Source: Eutrophocola sp964503965 (GTDB lineage Bacteria > Pseudomonadota > Gammaproteobacteria > Pseudomonadales > Pseudohongiellaceae). Taken from it: 64,000 bases of DNA. Under the pieces are notes generated by a model. That model saw only the letters and a list, made by a program, of their open reading frames with translations, did no database searches and was not told the DNA's origin. This document shows positions 26,150-35,609 of the stretch, piece by piece; position 1 is the stretch's first letter, and each line of letters starts with the position of its first letter. The position numbers and the translations under genes are program-made. The stretch covers positions 1-64,000 of the forward strand of contig CAZDCK010000005.1 in the NCBI GenBank assembly GCA_964503965.1, read 5' to 3'.

Positions 26150-26232
26150 TTAACTTGCCAAACACCTTTGGAAGACTTCTTGTAGCAACGCCTGAAAGCC
26201 AATCAACTTAATTACTCACAATATTTATTCAA

Positions 26233-27903
26233 ATGCCAAGGATTAATTTCGTGAAACGCCTTTTGTCCCTCATCGTTATTTTTGCTCTTCCTTATAGCGC
26301 TGTTTTCGGGGAAACCATGCGTGTCAGCCATGGCATGGTCTCTACCCGCTCGGATATTGCATCAGAAGTGGGGCGAGAAATCCTGGAACAGGGAGGCAAC
26401 GCGATTGATGCGGCCGTGGCTACAGGCTTTGCCCTGGCGGTCACCTATCCCTCTGCTGGCAATCTGGGTGGTGGTGGTTTCATGGTTTTCCATGACGCCG
26501 ATGGTGAGGTCATTACACTGGATTTCAGGGAAAAAGCCCCGGCAGCAGCAAACCGGGACATGTATCTGGGCGCTGATGGCAACGCCGACCGGAATCTTTC
26601 CCGTAACAGCCGGCTAGCATCAGGGGTTCCTGGTTCAGTTGCTGGCATGCTGGAAGCGCTAGATCGATTCGGGACCATGCCGCGTGAGACTGTTCTTGCA
26701 CCTGCCATAAGGCTGGCTGAAGAAGGGTTCATTCTCAACAATGACATCGCCGGGCAATTTCGAAGCCACTTTCGTACTTTCAGGCAATATCCTGCCTCGC
26801 TGCGCAAATTTTCCCGTGATGGCAAACCCTATAATGCTGGCGACCTTTGGCAGCAGCCTTTACTGGCAGAAACACTTAGGTCAATATCTGAGCATGGCCG
26901 GGATGGATTCTATAAAGGTCCGGTCGCGGACATGATTGTCAGTGATATGGACAAAAATGGTGGTGTGATTTCCCATAATGATCTCGAATCCTACGAACCC
27001 GTCTGGAGACAAGCGATCCACGGCAATTACCGCGGGTATGATATCTGGTCCATGGGCCCACCTTCCTCCGGTGGTATTCTTATCGTGCAAATGCTCAATA
27101 TGATGGAGCCTTTTAATGTGGCTGAGTACGGCTGGGGAAGCAAGGAAGCAATCCATCTGATGGTTGAAGCCCAACGACGCGCTTATGCTGACCGTGCGGT
27201 TCACCTTGGAGACCCGGATTTTTCCGATATTCCTGCTTCACTGCTGACCTCAAAAACCTATGCGCGCCAGCGCTTTGAAAACTTCACGATGGACAAGTCT
27301 GGCGACAGCTCCCTCATAAATGCCAGCCAGCTTCCCGATGAAAGCCCCAATACTACCCATTATTCAGTCATTGACAGCCAGGGCAATGCTGTTTCCATTA
27401 CGACAACACTAAACAGCTCCTACGGAAACAAGATTGTGGTCGAAGGCGCAGGTTTTCTCCTGAACAATGAAATGGATGACTTTGTCACCAGCGTGACAGC
27501 CACTCATGTGAATGAAATTGCGCCGGGAAAGCGAATGATGAGCTCCATGTCACCGACAATTATTTCCCGAAATTCGAAACCTGTTTTGATTACCGGTTCC
27601 CCTGGTGGCTCTTCGATCATTAACACGGTACTCCAGGTAATCGTCAATGTAATTGATCATGGTATGGCCCTGGAAGACGCGGTTACCAGTCCCCGTCTGA
27701 CTCATCAATGGCAACCAGATATGATCCGGTATGAGGAAGGAGCAATCTCTGATGAGGTTGCCCGGGCGCTGGAGAGCATGGGGCATAAGGGCCTTAATCC
27801 ATCCAGACGTTATATTGGAGAAGCCAACTCCATTCTGGTGAGCGAAGACTATATAGAAGGTGTCTCGGACCCACGTATCGTGGGTGGTGTTGCCGGTTAT
27901 TGA
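26233..27903 (+). CDS. ggt: Gamma-glutamyltransferase Ggt
   Basis: This 556-aa periplasmic Ntn hydrolase cleaves the gamma-glutamyl bond of glutathione. After a signal peptide (VKRLLSLIVIFALPYSAVFG), the large subunit begins with VSHGMVSTRSDIASEVGREI and has GGNAIDAAVATGFALAVTYP. The autoprocessing site is NTTHYSVIDSQGNAVS, where the first Thr of the THY motif becomes the small-subunit N-terminus near residue 376. GSPGGSSIINTV is the conserved small-subunit loop. It is probably monocistronic. Confidence 0.93.
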   Translation: MPRINFVKRLLSLIVIFALPYSAVFGETMRVSHGMVSTRSDIASEVGREILEQGGNAIDAAVATGFALAVTYPSAGNLGGGGFMVFHDADGEVITLDFREKAPAAANRDMYLGADGNADRNLSRNSRLASGVPGSVAGMLEALDRFGTMPRETVLAPAIRLAEEGFILNNDIAGQFRSHFRTFRQYPASLRKFSRDGKPYNAGDLWQQPLLAETLRSISEHGRDGFYKGPVADMIVSDMDKNGGVISHNDLESYEPVWRQAIHGNYRGYDIWSMGPPSSGGILIVQMLNMMEPFNVAEYGWGSKEAIHLMVEAQRRAYADRAVHLGDPDFSDIPASLLTSKTYARQRFENFTMDKSGDSSLINASQLPDESPNTTHYSVIDSQGNAVSITTTLNSSYGNKIVVEGAGFLLNNEMDDFVTSVTATHVNEIAPGKRMMSSMSPTIISRNSKPVLITGSPGGSSIINTVLQVIVNVIDHGMALEDAVTSPRLTHQWQPDMIRYEEGAISDEVARALESMGHKGLNPSRRYIGEANSILVSEDYIEGVSDPRIVGGVAGY

Positions 27904-27948
27904 TCATCATACTTGCTAAACACTTCATATCAGGCATGGCTCTGACCT

Positions 27949-28365
27949 TCAAATTCCGGTTTCACCAAGCCTTTTCGTGACATATCCGCCGCAGAATCCT
28001 GCCTGCTGCACATTTCGGTCATGGCCGGACAGGTAATCCTCGATCTTGCGCCTGATTTGCTGGCCCTCATCGTTACGCAAGGCCAGCCCTATCCCTGTCT
28101 GTATGTGAGCGGCGTATTTATCGGGCGACCTCTGCGCTTGTGTCACCCAGATGACAGTGGCACAAACTGGCGAGGGCAATTGCTCATGCATAAAACGGAT
28201 AAGCAGGAATGCCTTGTCACCTATAGACAAGTGATCTGTGGTAGGAACACACAAAGCCCCCGATCGTATGAAGGGCATATAGAGACGGGCCAATGTTTCT
28301 AGAGTCTCAATATGAAAATATAGAAAACTGTTTCGCCGCCTTAATCCGGCATTCAAATGGGTCAT
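27949..28365 (-). CDS. pilZ: Type IV pilus PilZ-domain protein PilZ
   Basis: The 138-aa protein shows LARLYMPFIRSGALCVPTTD and GIGLALRNDEGQQIRRKIEDYLSG-like C-terminal residues (motif at about 95-120). These match Pseudomonas PilZ, the pilus-biogenesis protein that lacks the c-di-GMP RxxxR motif. ATG 28365 is preceded by GGGAGG six bases upstream, which fixes the start even though the frame is open further. Its place after holB is the standard tmk-holB-pilZ order. PilZ acts with PilB and FimX in pilus extension. Confidence 0.85.
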   Translation of the reverse strand: MTHLNAGLRRRNSFLYFHIETLETLARLYMPFIRSGALCVPTTDHLSIGDKAFLLIRFMHEQLPSPVCATVIWVTQAQRSPDKYAAHIQTGIGLALRNDEGQQIRRKIEDYLSGHDRNVQQAGFCGGYVTKRLGETGI

Positions 28366-28406
28366 GGTACTGCCTCCCTGCAGCTGTGAAATGGCAACCT
28401 GATTTT

Positions 28407-29423
28407 TCAGGCCTGTTCTACGCGTCTTGAACTTCTCCCAGTGCCAGCCCAATGGTGAAAAAGAGATTCCAGCAACAGTTGGGCATTGGGATTAGCCCTG
28501 CTCCTGCTAGCCCGTCTTGCTGCCAGGACTTCATCAGAAAAGCTGTGTAGTGCCTTTATTGTAGTCGGCATCTGGAAAAATACCGATAACTGTTGAAGAT
28601 CATGATCATTGAGAGTGACCGAGGTGCTTGCCCCCTGGTTGTATGCAAGAATATCTGATACGCAAAGCAGCATACTCTCAAGATTTTCTTCCAGGCTGAA
28701 TTTCTCACATTCGGCTGCAGCATCAGCAATATTCAGTTTTCCCTGCAACAGTAAAAGCATGATTCGATGTAATACGTTCCTGTCATGCAGCGCATCCTCA
28801 TCGGCATAGTGAAGGGCCCGTAAAGGCACATTGCCAGCCATGCGCAGCAATTCCCTGGCTGATGCCCGAATATTTTTTGACTCAAGCCACGGAATAACAT
28901 CACGTTCATGAGGTCTGTTGAACTTGATCAGGTGACAACGGCTACGGATAGTGGCCATCAGGAGAGCTGGCCGATGAGAGACAAGTAAAAGCAAGGTGTT
29001 GGCCGAAGGCTCTTCCAACACCTTGAGCAGGGCATTGGCACTGTTGATATTCATTGACTCTGCAGGATTGATGATAACTACTTTATAACCGCCTCTCTGG
29101 GAGGTTTGTACTGCAAAGTCGATAGTCTCCCTGATCTGGTCAATTCGAATGCCGGCAGATTCTTCCGGCTGGATCATTTTCAGGTCAGGATGGGTGCCGG
29201 CCAGTAACAACTGGCATTCACGGCACTGACCACAGGCTTGATTAGCAACCGGTGCGTTGCATAGTAGATAGTGCCCAAAGTGCCTGGCCAGCTCCAGTTT
29301 ACCGAGCCCTTCCTGCCCGCCCAGCAGATAGGCATGTGCCAGCTTGCCTTTGCCAGCCAGTGATGCAAGCTGCTCAAAGGTTGGAGATAACCATGGCAAT
29401 AATTCAGTGGAGTGTTCACTCAT
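28407..29423 (-). CDS. holB: DNA polymerase III delta' subunit HolB
   Basis: The 338-aa clamp-loader subunit has an AAA+ domain with a degenerate P-loop region (LLGGQEGLGKLELARHFG), a zinc module from CNAPVANQACGQCREC near 55-70, the SRC-type motif ATIRSRCHLIKF near 155, and ALLKVLEEPSANTLLLLVS. It acts in the DnaX complex that loads the beta clamp. Its ATG shares one base with the tmk stop (TAATG). Confidence 0.92.
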   Translation of the reverse strand: MSEHSTELLPWLSPTFEQLASLAGKGKLAHAYLLGGQEGLGKLELARHFGHYLLCNAPVANQACGQCRECQLLLAGTHPDLKMIQPEESAGIRIDQIRETIDFAVQTSQRGGYKVVIINPAESMNINSANALLKVLEEPSANTLLLLVSHRPALLMATIRSRCHLIKFNRPHERDVIPWLESKNIRASARELLRMAGNVPLRALHYADEDALHDRNVLHRIMLLLLQGKLNIADAAAECEKFSLEENLESMLLCVSDILAYNQGASTSVTLNDHDLQQLSVFFQMPTTIKALHSFSDEVLAARRASRSRANPNAQLLLESLFHHWAGTGRSSRRVEQA

Positions 29424-30121
29424 TACTGGCTGCCCCCGGTTGTCTCGGTTTCGACATAAACAGTCGTGGACAGAGAAAGCCCGAAATGATGGTTTACCTG
29501 GTCCAGTATCAGGCCGTTTACCTGGGCAATAGTGCCGGAAGCATCGATAAGCTTTCTGGTTGACGGTGTCTGTTCCGCCAGTTGCCTGAATCCATCTCTG
29601 ACACGTTGCTGATAGGCCAGTCCCTTTTGCTCAAAGCGGTCCTCAGCTCCCCCACGAGTTTCAGCCCTCTGTAATGAGAGTGATGGGTCAAGGTCAAGAA
29701 TCAGGGTCAGATCAGGTACAAAATCACCTACGACTCTTGAATGAATGCTTTCCACAGTTTCAAGGCCAAGATTTCCGGCCACCCCCTGGAATGCCCGGGA
29801 TGAGTCTGCAAAGCGATCTGAAATTACCCAGGTGCCGTTCTTCAATGCCGGAAGAATCGTTTCCACCATATGTGAGCGCCGCGCAGCATAAATCAACAGG
29901 AGTTCGGTCATATCATCCCAGCGGCCCGCATCCCCTTCCACTACCAGGCGACGAATTTCTTCTGCCCCTTCAGAGCCACCGGGTTCACGGGTAAGAATGA
30001 CATCAAGTCCTGCCTGCTGCATTGCAGCGAGCAGTTGTCTGCTCTGGACCCCCTTGCCGGCACCATCAACTCCTTCGAGAACGATAAATCCTGCCTTGCT
30101 TGTATTTACATCATTGGACAT
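29423..30121 (-). CDS. tmk: Thymidylate kinase Tmk, unusual P-loop
   Basis: Tmk phosphorylates dTMP to dTDP. The 232-aa protein has LTREPGGSEGAEEIR (the DR/TREPGG motif), LLLIYAARRSHMVETILPAL, VISDRFADSSRAFQG and the LID region ETRGGAEDRFEQ. The P-loop reads EGVDGAGKGVQS, with Gly where the usual Ser/Thr follows the lysine. It is 6 bp from mltG and overlaps holB by one base. It is almost certainly the housekeeping kinase, since no other tmk is in the cluster. Confidence 0.9.
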   Translation of the reverse strand: MSNDVNTSKAGFIVLEGVDGAGKGVQSRQLLAAMQQAGLDVILTREPGGSEGAEEIRRLVVEGDAGRWDDMTELLLIYAARRSHMVETILPALKNGTWVISDRFADSSRAFQGVAGNLGLETVESIHSRVVGDFVPDLTLILDLDPSLSLQRAETRGGAEDRFEQKGLAYQQRVRDGFRQLAEQTPSTRKLIDASGTIAQVNGLILDQVNHHFGLSLSTTVYVETETTGGSQ

Positions 30122-30126
30122 TGGTG

Positions 30127-31137
30127 TCAGTTACCCAGCTGATACTGATCAACAGCCGCCTGATGTTCCTCAAGCGTGCTGGAAAAATAATGCCCGCCAT
30201 CTCCCCGGGCAACAAAGTAGAGTGTATCACTGTCATCTGGATGCATGGTTGCATGGATGGCAGCCCTGCCAGGCAAAGCAATGGGAGTCGGTGGCAGGCC
30301 GTTAATCAGGTAGGTGTTATAAGGCGACGGTGCTCTCAGGTCAGCCCGTGTAAGATCACCGTCAAAAGACTCTCCAAGTCCGTAGATAACAGTAGGATCA
30401 GTCTGCAGGCGCATACGTTGCTGAAGACGCCGAACAAAGACACCCGCAATCTGCTGACGTTCCGATGCCAGTCCTGTCTCCTTCTCCACAATAGAGGCCA
30501 TTACGAGCGCTTCATAGGAAGTATCATAAGGCAGTCCAACATCTCGGCTGCTCCATTCCTCTTCTAGTACCCGTGTCATCAAAGTACTGGCCCGGGACAG
30601 AATTTCCCGATCGGAGGTGCCCCGTTCAAAATGATACGTGTCCGGGAAAAGCAGTCCCTCCGGATAAAAATCCGTATTGAACAATGCCTGGAGAGTCGCC
30701 TTGTCCGTTCGGTCAAAGGTGGTCTCAATGAACTCATTTGCCTGTATAGCCGCCAGAGCCTGTTGCAGGTTCCATCCCTCAACAATGACAAGTTGATAGA
30801 GTATGGTATCTCCCGCTACCAGTTTCATGAGCAGGTCCCGGGCATTCATACCGGGCTGGAGCCTGTAATCCCCTGCCCTGATATCATCCGCCAGGCCCGT
30901 CATTCTCCCATAGAAGCGGACGTCAAGTGGACTGGTAATAATATCCTGATCAGCCAGACGTGTGACCAGAGAATTGAAGGTCGTGCCGGAACTCACTTCT
31001 ATTGTTACAGGGGTATGCAGAGACAATGGGGAGTTAATATGCTGGAAAAAGAAAACACTGCGCAACAGGAAGGTTGCCAGCAAGATATAGCCCCAGAGGA
31101 GAAAGCGGGATTTCCTGCTGCTGATATCAAATTTCAC
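30127..31137 (-). CDS. mltG: Endolytic murein transglycosylase MltG
   Basis: The 336-aa protein has one N-terminal transmembrane helix (FLLWGYILLATFLLRSVFFF), then a LysM-like region (TFNSLVTRLADQDIITSP). The YceG catalytic domain has ASIVEKETGLASERQQIAGVF-like sequence with the active glutamate in EKETG, and LQTDPTVIYGLG. MltG cuts nascent glycan strands and sets their length. Its start overlaps pabC by 11 bp, as in the E. coli pabC-mltG-tmk-holB order. Confidence 0.92.
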   Translation of the reverse strand: MKFDISSRKSRFLLWGYILLATFLLRSVFFFQHINSPLSLHTPVTIEVSSGTTFNSLVTRLADQDIITSPLDVRFYGRMTGLADDIRAGDYRLQPGMNARDLLMKLVAGDTILYQLVIVEGWNLQQALAAIQANEFIETTFDRTDKATLQALFNTDFYPEGLLFPDTYHFERGTSDREILSRASTLMTRVLEEEWSSRDVGLPYDTSYEALVMASIVEKETGLASERQQIAGVFVRRLQQRMRLQTDPTVIYGLGESFDGDLTRADLRAPSPYNTYLINGLPPTPIALPGRAAIHATMHPDDSDTLYFVARGDGGHYFSSTLEEHQAAVDQYQLGN

Positions 31138-31957
31138 TGGCGGCGAGAACCTTGTCGAAAAGTTGCCTGGCGTCTCCGGTCATAGTGCCCTTACCGCCAG
31201 CAGGTCTGAAGTTTGCCTGGCCTGCAGAATGGCTAATACAGTTTACAGGCCAAATACCAAAAACACTGTTACAGACAAAAACCTCATCGGCCTGTGCGAG
31301 GCGTTCCAGGGGACTCTCGGGCTCTTCGCTACTCCCGGGCATACTGTTGAGCAGGTAATCACGCAGTATGCCTGCAACACCACAATCCTCAAGGGTGGGC
31401 GTCATCAATTGGCCTGATTCAACCCAGAACAGGTTACTTCTGGTTCCTTCCTTGATGTTATCGTGCATATCCAGCATCAGGCCTTCATCAAAGGTGCTAT
31501 CAGGCCATTCCATGGAGGCCAGCACCTGCTCCAGGCGATTGAGGTGTTTGAGACCGGCAATCGCAGGCTGGTCAGCCAGTCGCTGTTTGCAAATAAACGT
31601 TCGAATACCTGAGGCCTGGTTGGCATATTCAGGCAGGGCATGAAGCGTTATGATCCGTGAAGGCTCGCACTGTTCGCCCGGTCGATATCCACGCCCTCCT
31701 GATCCCCTGGTCAGCATGACTTTCAGCACACCCTCCCGGGGGAATTCAGTTGCCAGAACAGCAATTTCTTTTTCCATCAATTGACGGTCAAAAGGAATTT
31801 TCAGGGTTGATGCCCCCTTTTCCATTCTGTCCAGATGTTCGGTAAGTAACACAGGAATAGCCTGGTGCAAACGGACAGTTTCAAAAAGGCCGTCACCATA
31901 GGCAAGCCCACGGTCGCCGATTTGCACCATGTCCTGGACTTGTCCATTAACCAGCAT
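31127..31957 (-). CDS. pabC: 4-amino-4-deoxychorismate lyase PabC
   Basis: The 276-aa fold-type IV PLP enzyme forms p-aminobenzoate plus pyruvate from PabB's product. Its N-terminus MLVNGQVQDMVQIGDRGLAY precedes GDGLFETVRL. LKHLNRLEQVLAS holds the region of the PLP lysine's neighbours, and DEGLMLDMHDNIKEGTRSNL is the cofactor-binding loop. It is 6 bp after fabF and overlaps mltG. Together with pabB elsewhere in the window it completes p-aminobenzoate synthesis except for the amidotransferase. Confidence 0.9.
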   Translation of the reverse strand: MLVNGQVQDMVQIGDRGLAYGDGLFETVRLHQAIPVLLTEHLDRMEKGASTLKIPFDRQLMEKEIAVLATEFPREGVLKVMLTRGSGGRGYRPGEQCEPSRIITLHALPEYANQASGIRTFICKQRLADQPAIAGLKHLNRLEQVLASMEWPDSTFDEGLMLDMHDNIKEGTRSNLFWVESGQLMTPTLEDCGVAGILRDYLLNSMPGSSEEPESPLERLAQADEVFVCNSVFGIWPVNCISHSAGQANFRPAGGKGTMTGDARQLFDKVLAASEI

Positions 31958-31963
31958 GGATTC

Positions 31964-33202
31964 CTAAACCCTGGAAAGAATCAGACTGCCGTTGGTTCCA
32001 CCGAACCCGAATGAATTGCTCATAACAGCATCAATGGATGTCTCCCTGGCCGAACCAGGCACATAATCGAGGTCACAGCCCTCTCCGGGTTCATCCAGAT
32101 TGATGGTCGGAGGTATTACATTTTCCAGCATACTTTTGATGGAAAATATTGCTTCAACGGCACCGGTTGCTCCAAGGGAGTGACCGATCATGGATTTGAT
32201 TGAACTTACTGCCACATTGCCGCCATCGCCACCAAACACCTGCTTTATCGCCATGGTCTCAGCTAGATCCCCAGCCTGGGTCGAGGTGCCATGGGCATTG
32301 ATGTACTGGACCTGGTCAGGATTAAAGCCAGCATCATTCAGGGCATTTTTCATACAGGCTGCAGCACCGTTACCACTCTGTGAAGGCGATGTAATATGGA
32401 AGGCATCACCACTCATGCCAAAACCGGTCACTTCAGCGTAGATGCTCGCCCCCCTTTTACGTGCTGCTTCAAATTCTTCCAGGACGACAACACCTGCGCC
32501 GTCGCTAAGGACAAAGCCATCACGATCGGCATCCCAAGGACGACTGGCTTCTTCCGGATTATCATTGCGGGTTGACAATGCTCTTGCAGCACAGAAACCG
32601 CCCAGGCCTGCCTTGGAGATCGGTTTTTCAGCACCACCGGCAAGCATTGCATCTGCATCACCAAAAGCAATCATTCTGGCAGCCAGGCCGATACAATGAG
32701 TACCAGTAGTACATGCGGTCGCAATGGCCAGGTTTGGTCCCTGTAAATTGAATTCTATGGACAGGGTGCCTGACACCATATTGACAATAGAGCCTGGTAC
32801 GAAGAACGGGGAAATTTTTCTTGGGCCGCTTTTGTTGATCAGTTCGACAGTATTTTCGATATTGGAAATACCACCGATACCTGAACCGATAGCCACACCA
32901 ATTCGGAGAGGAGGATAATCATCCTCTGAAAGCCCGGAATCGGCCATGGCCTGCTTTCCTGCGGCAACACCATAATGAAGGAAGGCATCCATCCGCCTGG
33001 CTTCCTTGAGAGGCATGTATTGTTCGACATCAAAATCCCTGATTACACCACCAAAACGGGTGCTGTAAGCTGAAGCATCGAATTCCTCAATGGCACTGAT
33101 GCCGCTTCTACCTTCCTTGAGTCCTTTCCAGGTATCTTCTACGTTATTTCCCAGTGGGGTCAGCGCCCCCATACCAGTAACGACAACTCTTCTTCTCGAC
33201 AA
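31964..33202 (-). CDS. fabF: 3-oxoacyl-ACP synthase II FabF
   Basis: FabF elongates acyl chains on ACP. The 412-aa thiolase-fold enzyme has the catalytic Cys in IATACTTGTHCIG near 163, His in NAHGTSTQAGD near 303 and His in SMIGHSLGATGAVE near 340, plus the C-terminal NSFGFGGTNGSLI. It follows acpP, but a strong terminator lies between them, so it may have its own promoter in the 110 bp before its start. Confidence 0.95.
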   Translation of the reverse strand: MSRRRVVVTGMGALTPLGNNVEDTWKGLKEGRSGISAIEEFDASAYSTRFGGVIRDFDVEQYMPLKEARRMDAFLHYGVAAGKQAMADSGLSEDDYPPLRIGVAIGSGIGGISNIENTVELINKSGPRKISPFFVPGSIVNMVSGTLSIEFNLQGPNLAIATACTTGTHCIGLAARMIAFGDADAMLAGGAEKPISKAGLGGFCAARALSTRNDNPEEASRPWDADRDGFVLSDGAGVVVLEEFEAARKRGASIYAEVTGFGMSGDAFHITSPSQSGNGAAACMKNALNDAGFNPDQVQYINAHGTSTQAGDLAETMAIKQVFGGDGGNVAVSSIKSMIGHSLGATGAVEAIFSIKSMLENVIPPTINLDEPGEGCDLDYVPGSARETSIDAVMSNSFGFGGTNGSLILSRV

Positions 33203-33314
33203 CGGTAAACCCTCTGGAACTGTTTGTTCGGCGACTAACTATACTGAATAATTCAGGAAGTGAACATGGTACAGGCAGGCCAAAATCGCCACATCGGCCT
33301 GCAAATATGCCAGA

Positions 33315-33353
33315 CAATAAAAAAGCTACTTCCGGTAATCCGGAAGTAGCTTT
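33315..33353 (-). terminator. Strong terminator between acpP and fabF
   Basis: AAAGCTACTTCCGG (33322-33335), loop TAAT, then its perfect complement (33340-33353). On the minus strand a run of six T and ATT follows. A 14-bp perfect stem just after the acpP stop probably ends most acpP transcripts. Confidence 0.92.
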
Positions 33354-33376
33354 GTAATACGGTTAACGTATTTGTC

Positions 33377-33610
33377 TTACAGATGCTCGTTAACGTAATC
33401 GATCGCTAACTGAACAGTTGTAATTTTTTCGGCTTCTTCATCAGGAATTTCAGTTTCAAATTCTTCTTCCAGTGCCATAACCAGTTCAACTGTATCGAGG
33501 GAGTCTGCACCCAGATCCTCAACGAAAGATGATCCACTGTTCACTTCTTCTTCTTTGACTCCGAGTTGTTCAGCGACAATCTTTTTGACTCGTTCTTCAA
33601 CGCTACTCAT
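33377..33610 (-). CDS. acpP: Acyl carrier protein AcpP
   Basis: The 77-aa acidic protein has the phosphopantetheine site GADSLDTVELVMALE (Ser about 37) and the usual VKKIVAEQLGVKEEEV helix I. It carries growing acyl chains. It stands alone between a 210-bp AT-rich upstream region and a strong terminator, as expected for a gene expressed far above its neighbours. Confidence 0.97.
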   Translation of the reverse strand: MSSVEERVKKIVAEQLGVKEEEVNSGSSFVEDLGADSLDTVELVMALEEEFETEIPDEEAEKITTVQLAIDYVNEHL

Positions 33611-33822
33611 ATTTTCCTAGCTCCTGGTAGACAATGGTTGTTGCAAATTCTGTTTTAAAAAATTCAGTGTAATATGTTTTTAGCACTTTTGGTCAATCGG
33701 GCCCCTCCCGATATTCCGCGAAGTTTACCGTAACTTAATTAATTATGTAATCTTAAAAACCCGATTATTTTTCCTAAAAAAAACACTTCCAAACAGGTGA
33801 TTTAATTTGGCAGATTCAGGAA

Positions 33823-34566
33823 TTATCCCATATACATTCCACCGTTGACATGGATTGTCTCACCAGTGATGTATCCTGCTTGATCTGACGCAAGAAATGA
33901 CACAACAGAGGCAATTTCTTCGGGCTGACCATAACGACCCATTGGAATTTTACCCAGCAGCGCCGCAGTCTGGTCTTCCCCAAGATCTCGGGTCATATCC
34001 GTATCAATAAAACCTGGTGCTACACAGTTAACGGTAATGCCACGAGAACCTATTTCCATAGCCAGGGCTCTGGAAAAGCCCTCAAGCCCTGCCTTGGCTG
34101 CTGCATAATTCGACTGCCCAACATTGCCGCTTGAGCCGACAACCGAACTTATACTGACAATCCTGCCCCAACGGGACTTCGTCATGCCCCGAACCAGGGC
34201 TTTTGACATGCGAAATATCGAGCCCAGGTTTGTATTGATCACCTGGTCCCATTCATCGCCTTTCATCCGCATGAGAATGTTGTCACGGGTTATACCGGCG
34301 TTATTGACAAGGATCTGGGGAGCCCCATAATCAGCCTGCACAGCGGAGACAAAGTCCTGTATTGAAGTTTCAGAGGAGACATCCAGGCAATAGCCTTTCC
34401 CGCTGACACCAGCTTCCTTGAGATAGTCAGTGATTTTCTCAGCCCCTTCCGGGCTCGTAGCAGTACCCAGAATTATGGCGCTCTTGCCAAGTTCCAGGGC
34501 GATTGCCTTGCCAATACCACGGCTAGCGCCAGTGACCACTGCTATTTTCCGGGTGTCATCATTCAT
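33823..34566 (-). CDS. fabG: 3-oxoacyl-ACP reductase FabG
   Basis: This short-chain dehydrogenase reduces 3-oxoacyl-ACP with NADPH. The 247-aa protein has VTGASRGIGKAIALEL, NNAGITRDN, the catalytic Ser (SISSVVGSSG), Tyr and Lys (YAAAKAG), and the C-terminal ITGETIHVNGGMYM. ATG 34566 gives the usual N-terminal length. An in-frame GTG at 34578, behind AGGA, would add four residues and cannot be excluded. It is 15 bp after fabD. Confidence 0.94.
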   Translation of the reverse strand: MNDDTRKIAVVTGASRGIGKAIALELGKSAIILGTATSPEGAEKITDYLKEAGVSGKGYCLDVSSETSIQDFVSAVQADYGAPQILVNNAGITRDNILMRMKGDEWDQVINTNLGSIFRMSKALVRGMTKSRWGRIVSISSVVGSSGNVGQSNYAAAKAGLEGFSRALAMEIGSRGITVNCVAPGFIDTDMTRDLGEDQTAALLGKIPMGRYGQPEEIASVVSFLASDQAGYITGETIHVNGGMYMG

Positions 34567-34581
34567 AGAGTATTCCACTGT

Positions 34582-35520
34582 TTATTCCTGGGAAAGGGCG
34601 TCGTTCAGTCCAGCAGTTTCATTGATCGAAAGGACAGCCATTTCTGGCACAATACGTTTATTGAGGCCATTGAGAACCTTACCTGGACCAATCTCCAGGA
34701 CTCTGGAAATCCCAGCATCGGCAAATTTATTGATCGTGGCAACCCAGGGCACGGGATTGAATATCTGGTTTACCAGATTTTCCCTGATCCTGTCAGGCGA
34801 TTCAGGTGTTTCGAGCCCAAAATTTTGCATAACAGGTATTTCAGGCGTGCTCAGCGCAACCGCTTCAAGGTCTGTGGCAAATTGCTCTGCAGCAGGTTTC
34901 ATCAGGATGGAATGGAAAGGAGCACTGACCGGTAGTGGGAGTGCCCGCTTGGCCCCTGCCGCCTTGCATAAATCCCCGGCTCTGGCTACAGCACCCGTAT
35001 GCCCGGCAATAACGACCTGCCCAGGTGAATTAAAGTTAACAGCAGCTACTTCCTCACCCTGGCGGGCTTCATCACAGGCTGCAACGATCTTGTCATCTTC
35101 CAGGCCGACAATTGCTGCCATCGCGCCAACACCCAGGGGAACCGCATTTTGCATATAGAGCCCCCGCTTCTGAACCAGGCCGACAGCATCAGTGAAGGCC
35201 AGCACACCAGCACAAACAAGCGCTGAGTATTCCCCCAGGCTGTGTCCGGCAACCAGGTCCGGTGCGCCTCCTCCCTGTTCATTCCAGAGCCGCCAGATTG
35301 CGACAGATGAAGTTAGAATGGCGGGCTGGGTGATGTGGGTTTTCGACAGTTCCTCTGCAGGCCCTTCCTGGATGAGTTTCCAGAGGTCGTAACCGAGCAC
35401 CTCACTGGCCTCGGTAAAGGTGGACTGCACGGAGTCGAATTGCTCCGCCAGTTCCGAGAGCATGCCTACTTTCTGAGAACCCTGGCCGGGAAATATGAAT
35501 CCTGTCTTAACCGCCTGCAT
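34582..35520 (-). CDS. fabD: Malonyl-CoA:ACP transacylase FabD
   Basis: The 312-aa enzyme loads malonyl groups onto ACP. Signatures are FIFPGQGSQKVGM at the N-terminus, GHSLGEYSALVCAG with the catalytic Ser near 92, and VSAPFHSILMKPAAE with the catalytic His near 200. In relatives it follows plsX and fabH; here it follows rpmF directly after a terminator and 135 bp of non-coding DNA. Confidence 0.95.
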   Translation of the reverse strand: MQAVKTGFIFPGQGSQKVGMLSELAEQFDSVQSTFTEASEVLGYDLWKLIQEGPAEELSKTHITQPAILTSSVAIWRLWNEQGGGAPDLVAGHSLGEYSALVCAGVLAFTDAVGLVQKRGLYMQNAVPLGVGAMAAIVGLEDDKIVAACDEARQGEEVAAVNFNSPGQVVIAGHTGAVARAGDLCKAAGAKRALPLPVSAPFHSILMKPAAEQFATDLEAVALSTPEIPVMQNFGLETPESPDRIRENLVNQIFNPVPWVATINKFADAGISRVLEIGPGKVLNGLNKRIVPEMAVLSINETAGLNDALSQE

Positions 35521-35582
35521 AGTCTAAACCCCTTTTTTAAATCCGCTACTGGCAACTTGGCAAAGTTTTTCACGTATAAAGC

Positions 35583-35609
35583 AAAAAGCAGCCCCAAGGG
35601 AGCTGCTTT
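35583..35609 (-). terminator. Terminator after rpmF
   Basis: AAAGCAGC (35585-35592) and GCTGCTTT (35602-35609) pair, with an inner CCC/GGG. On the minus strand TTTTTGCTTTAT follows. It separates yceD-rpmF from fabD. Confidence 0.85.
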
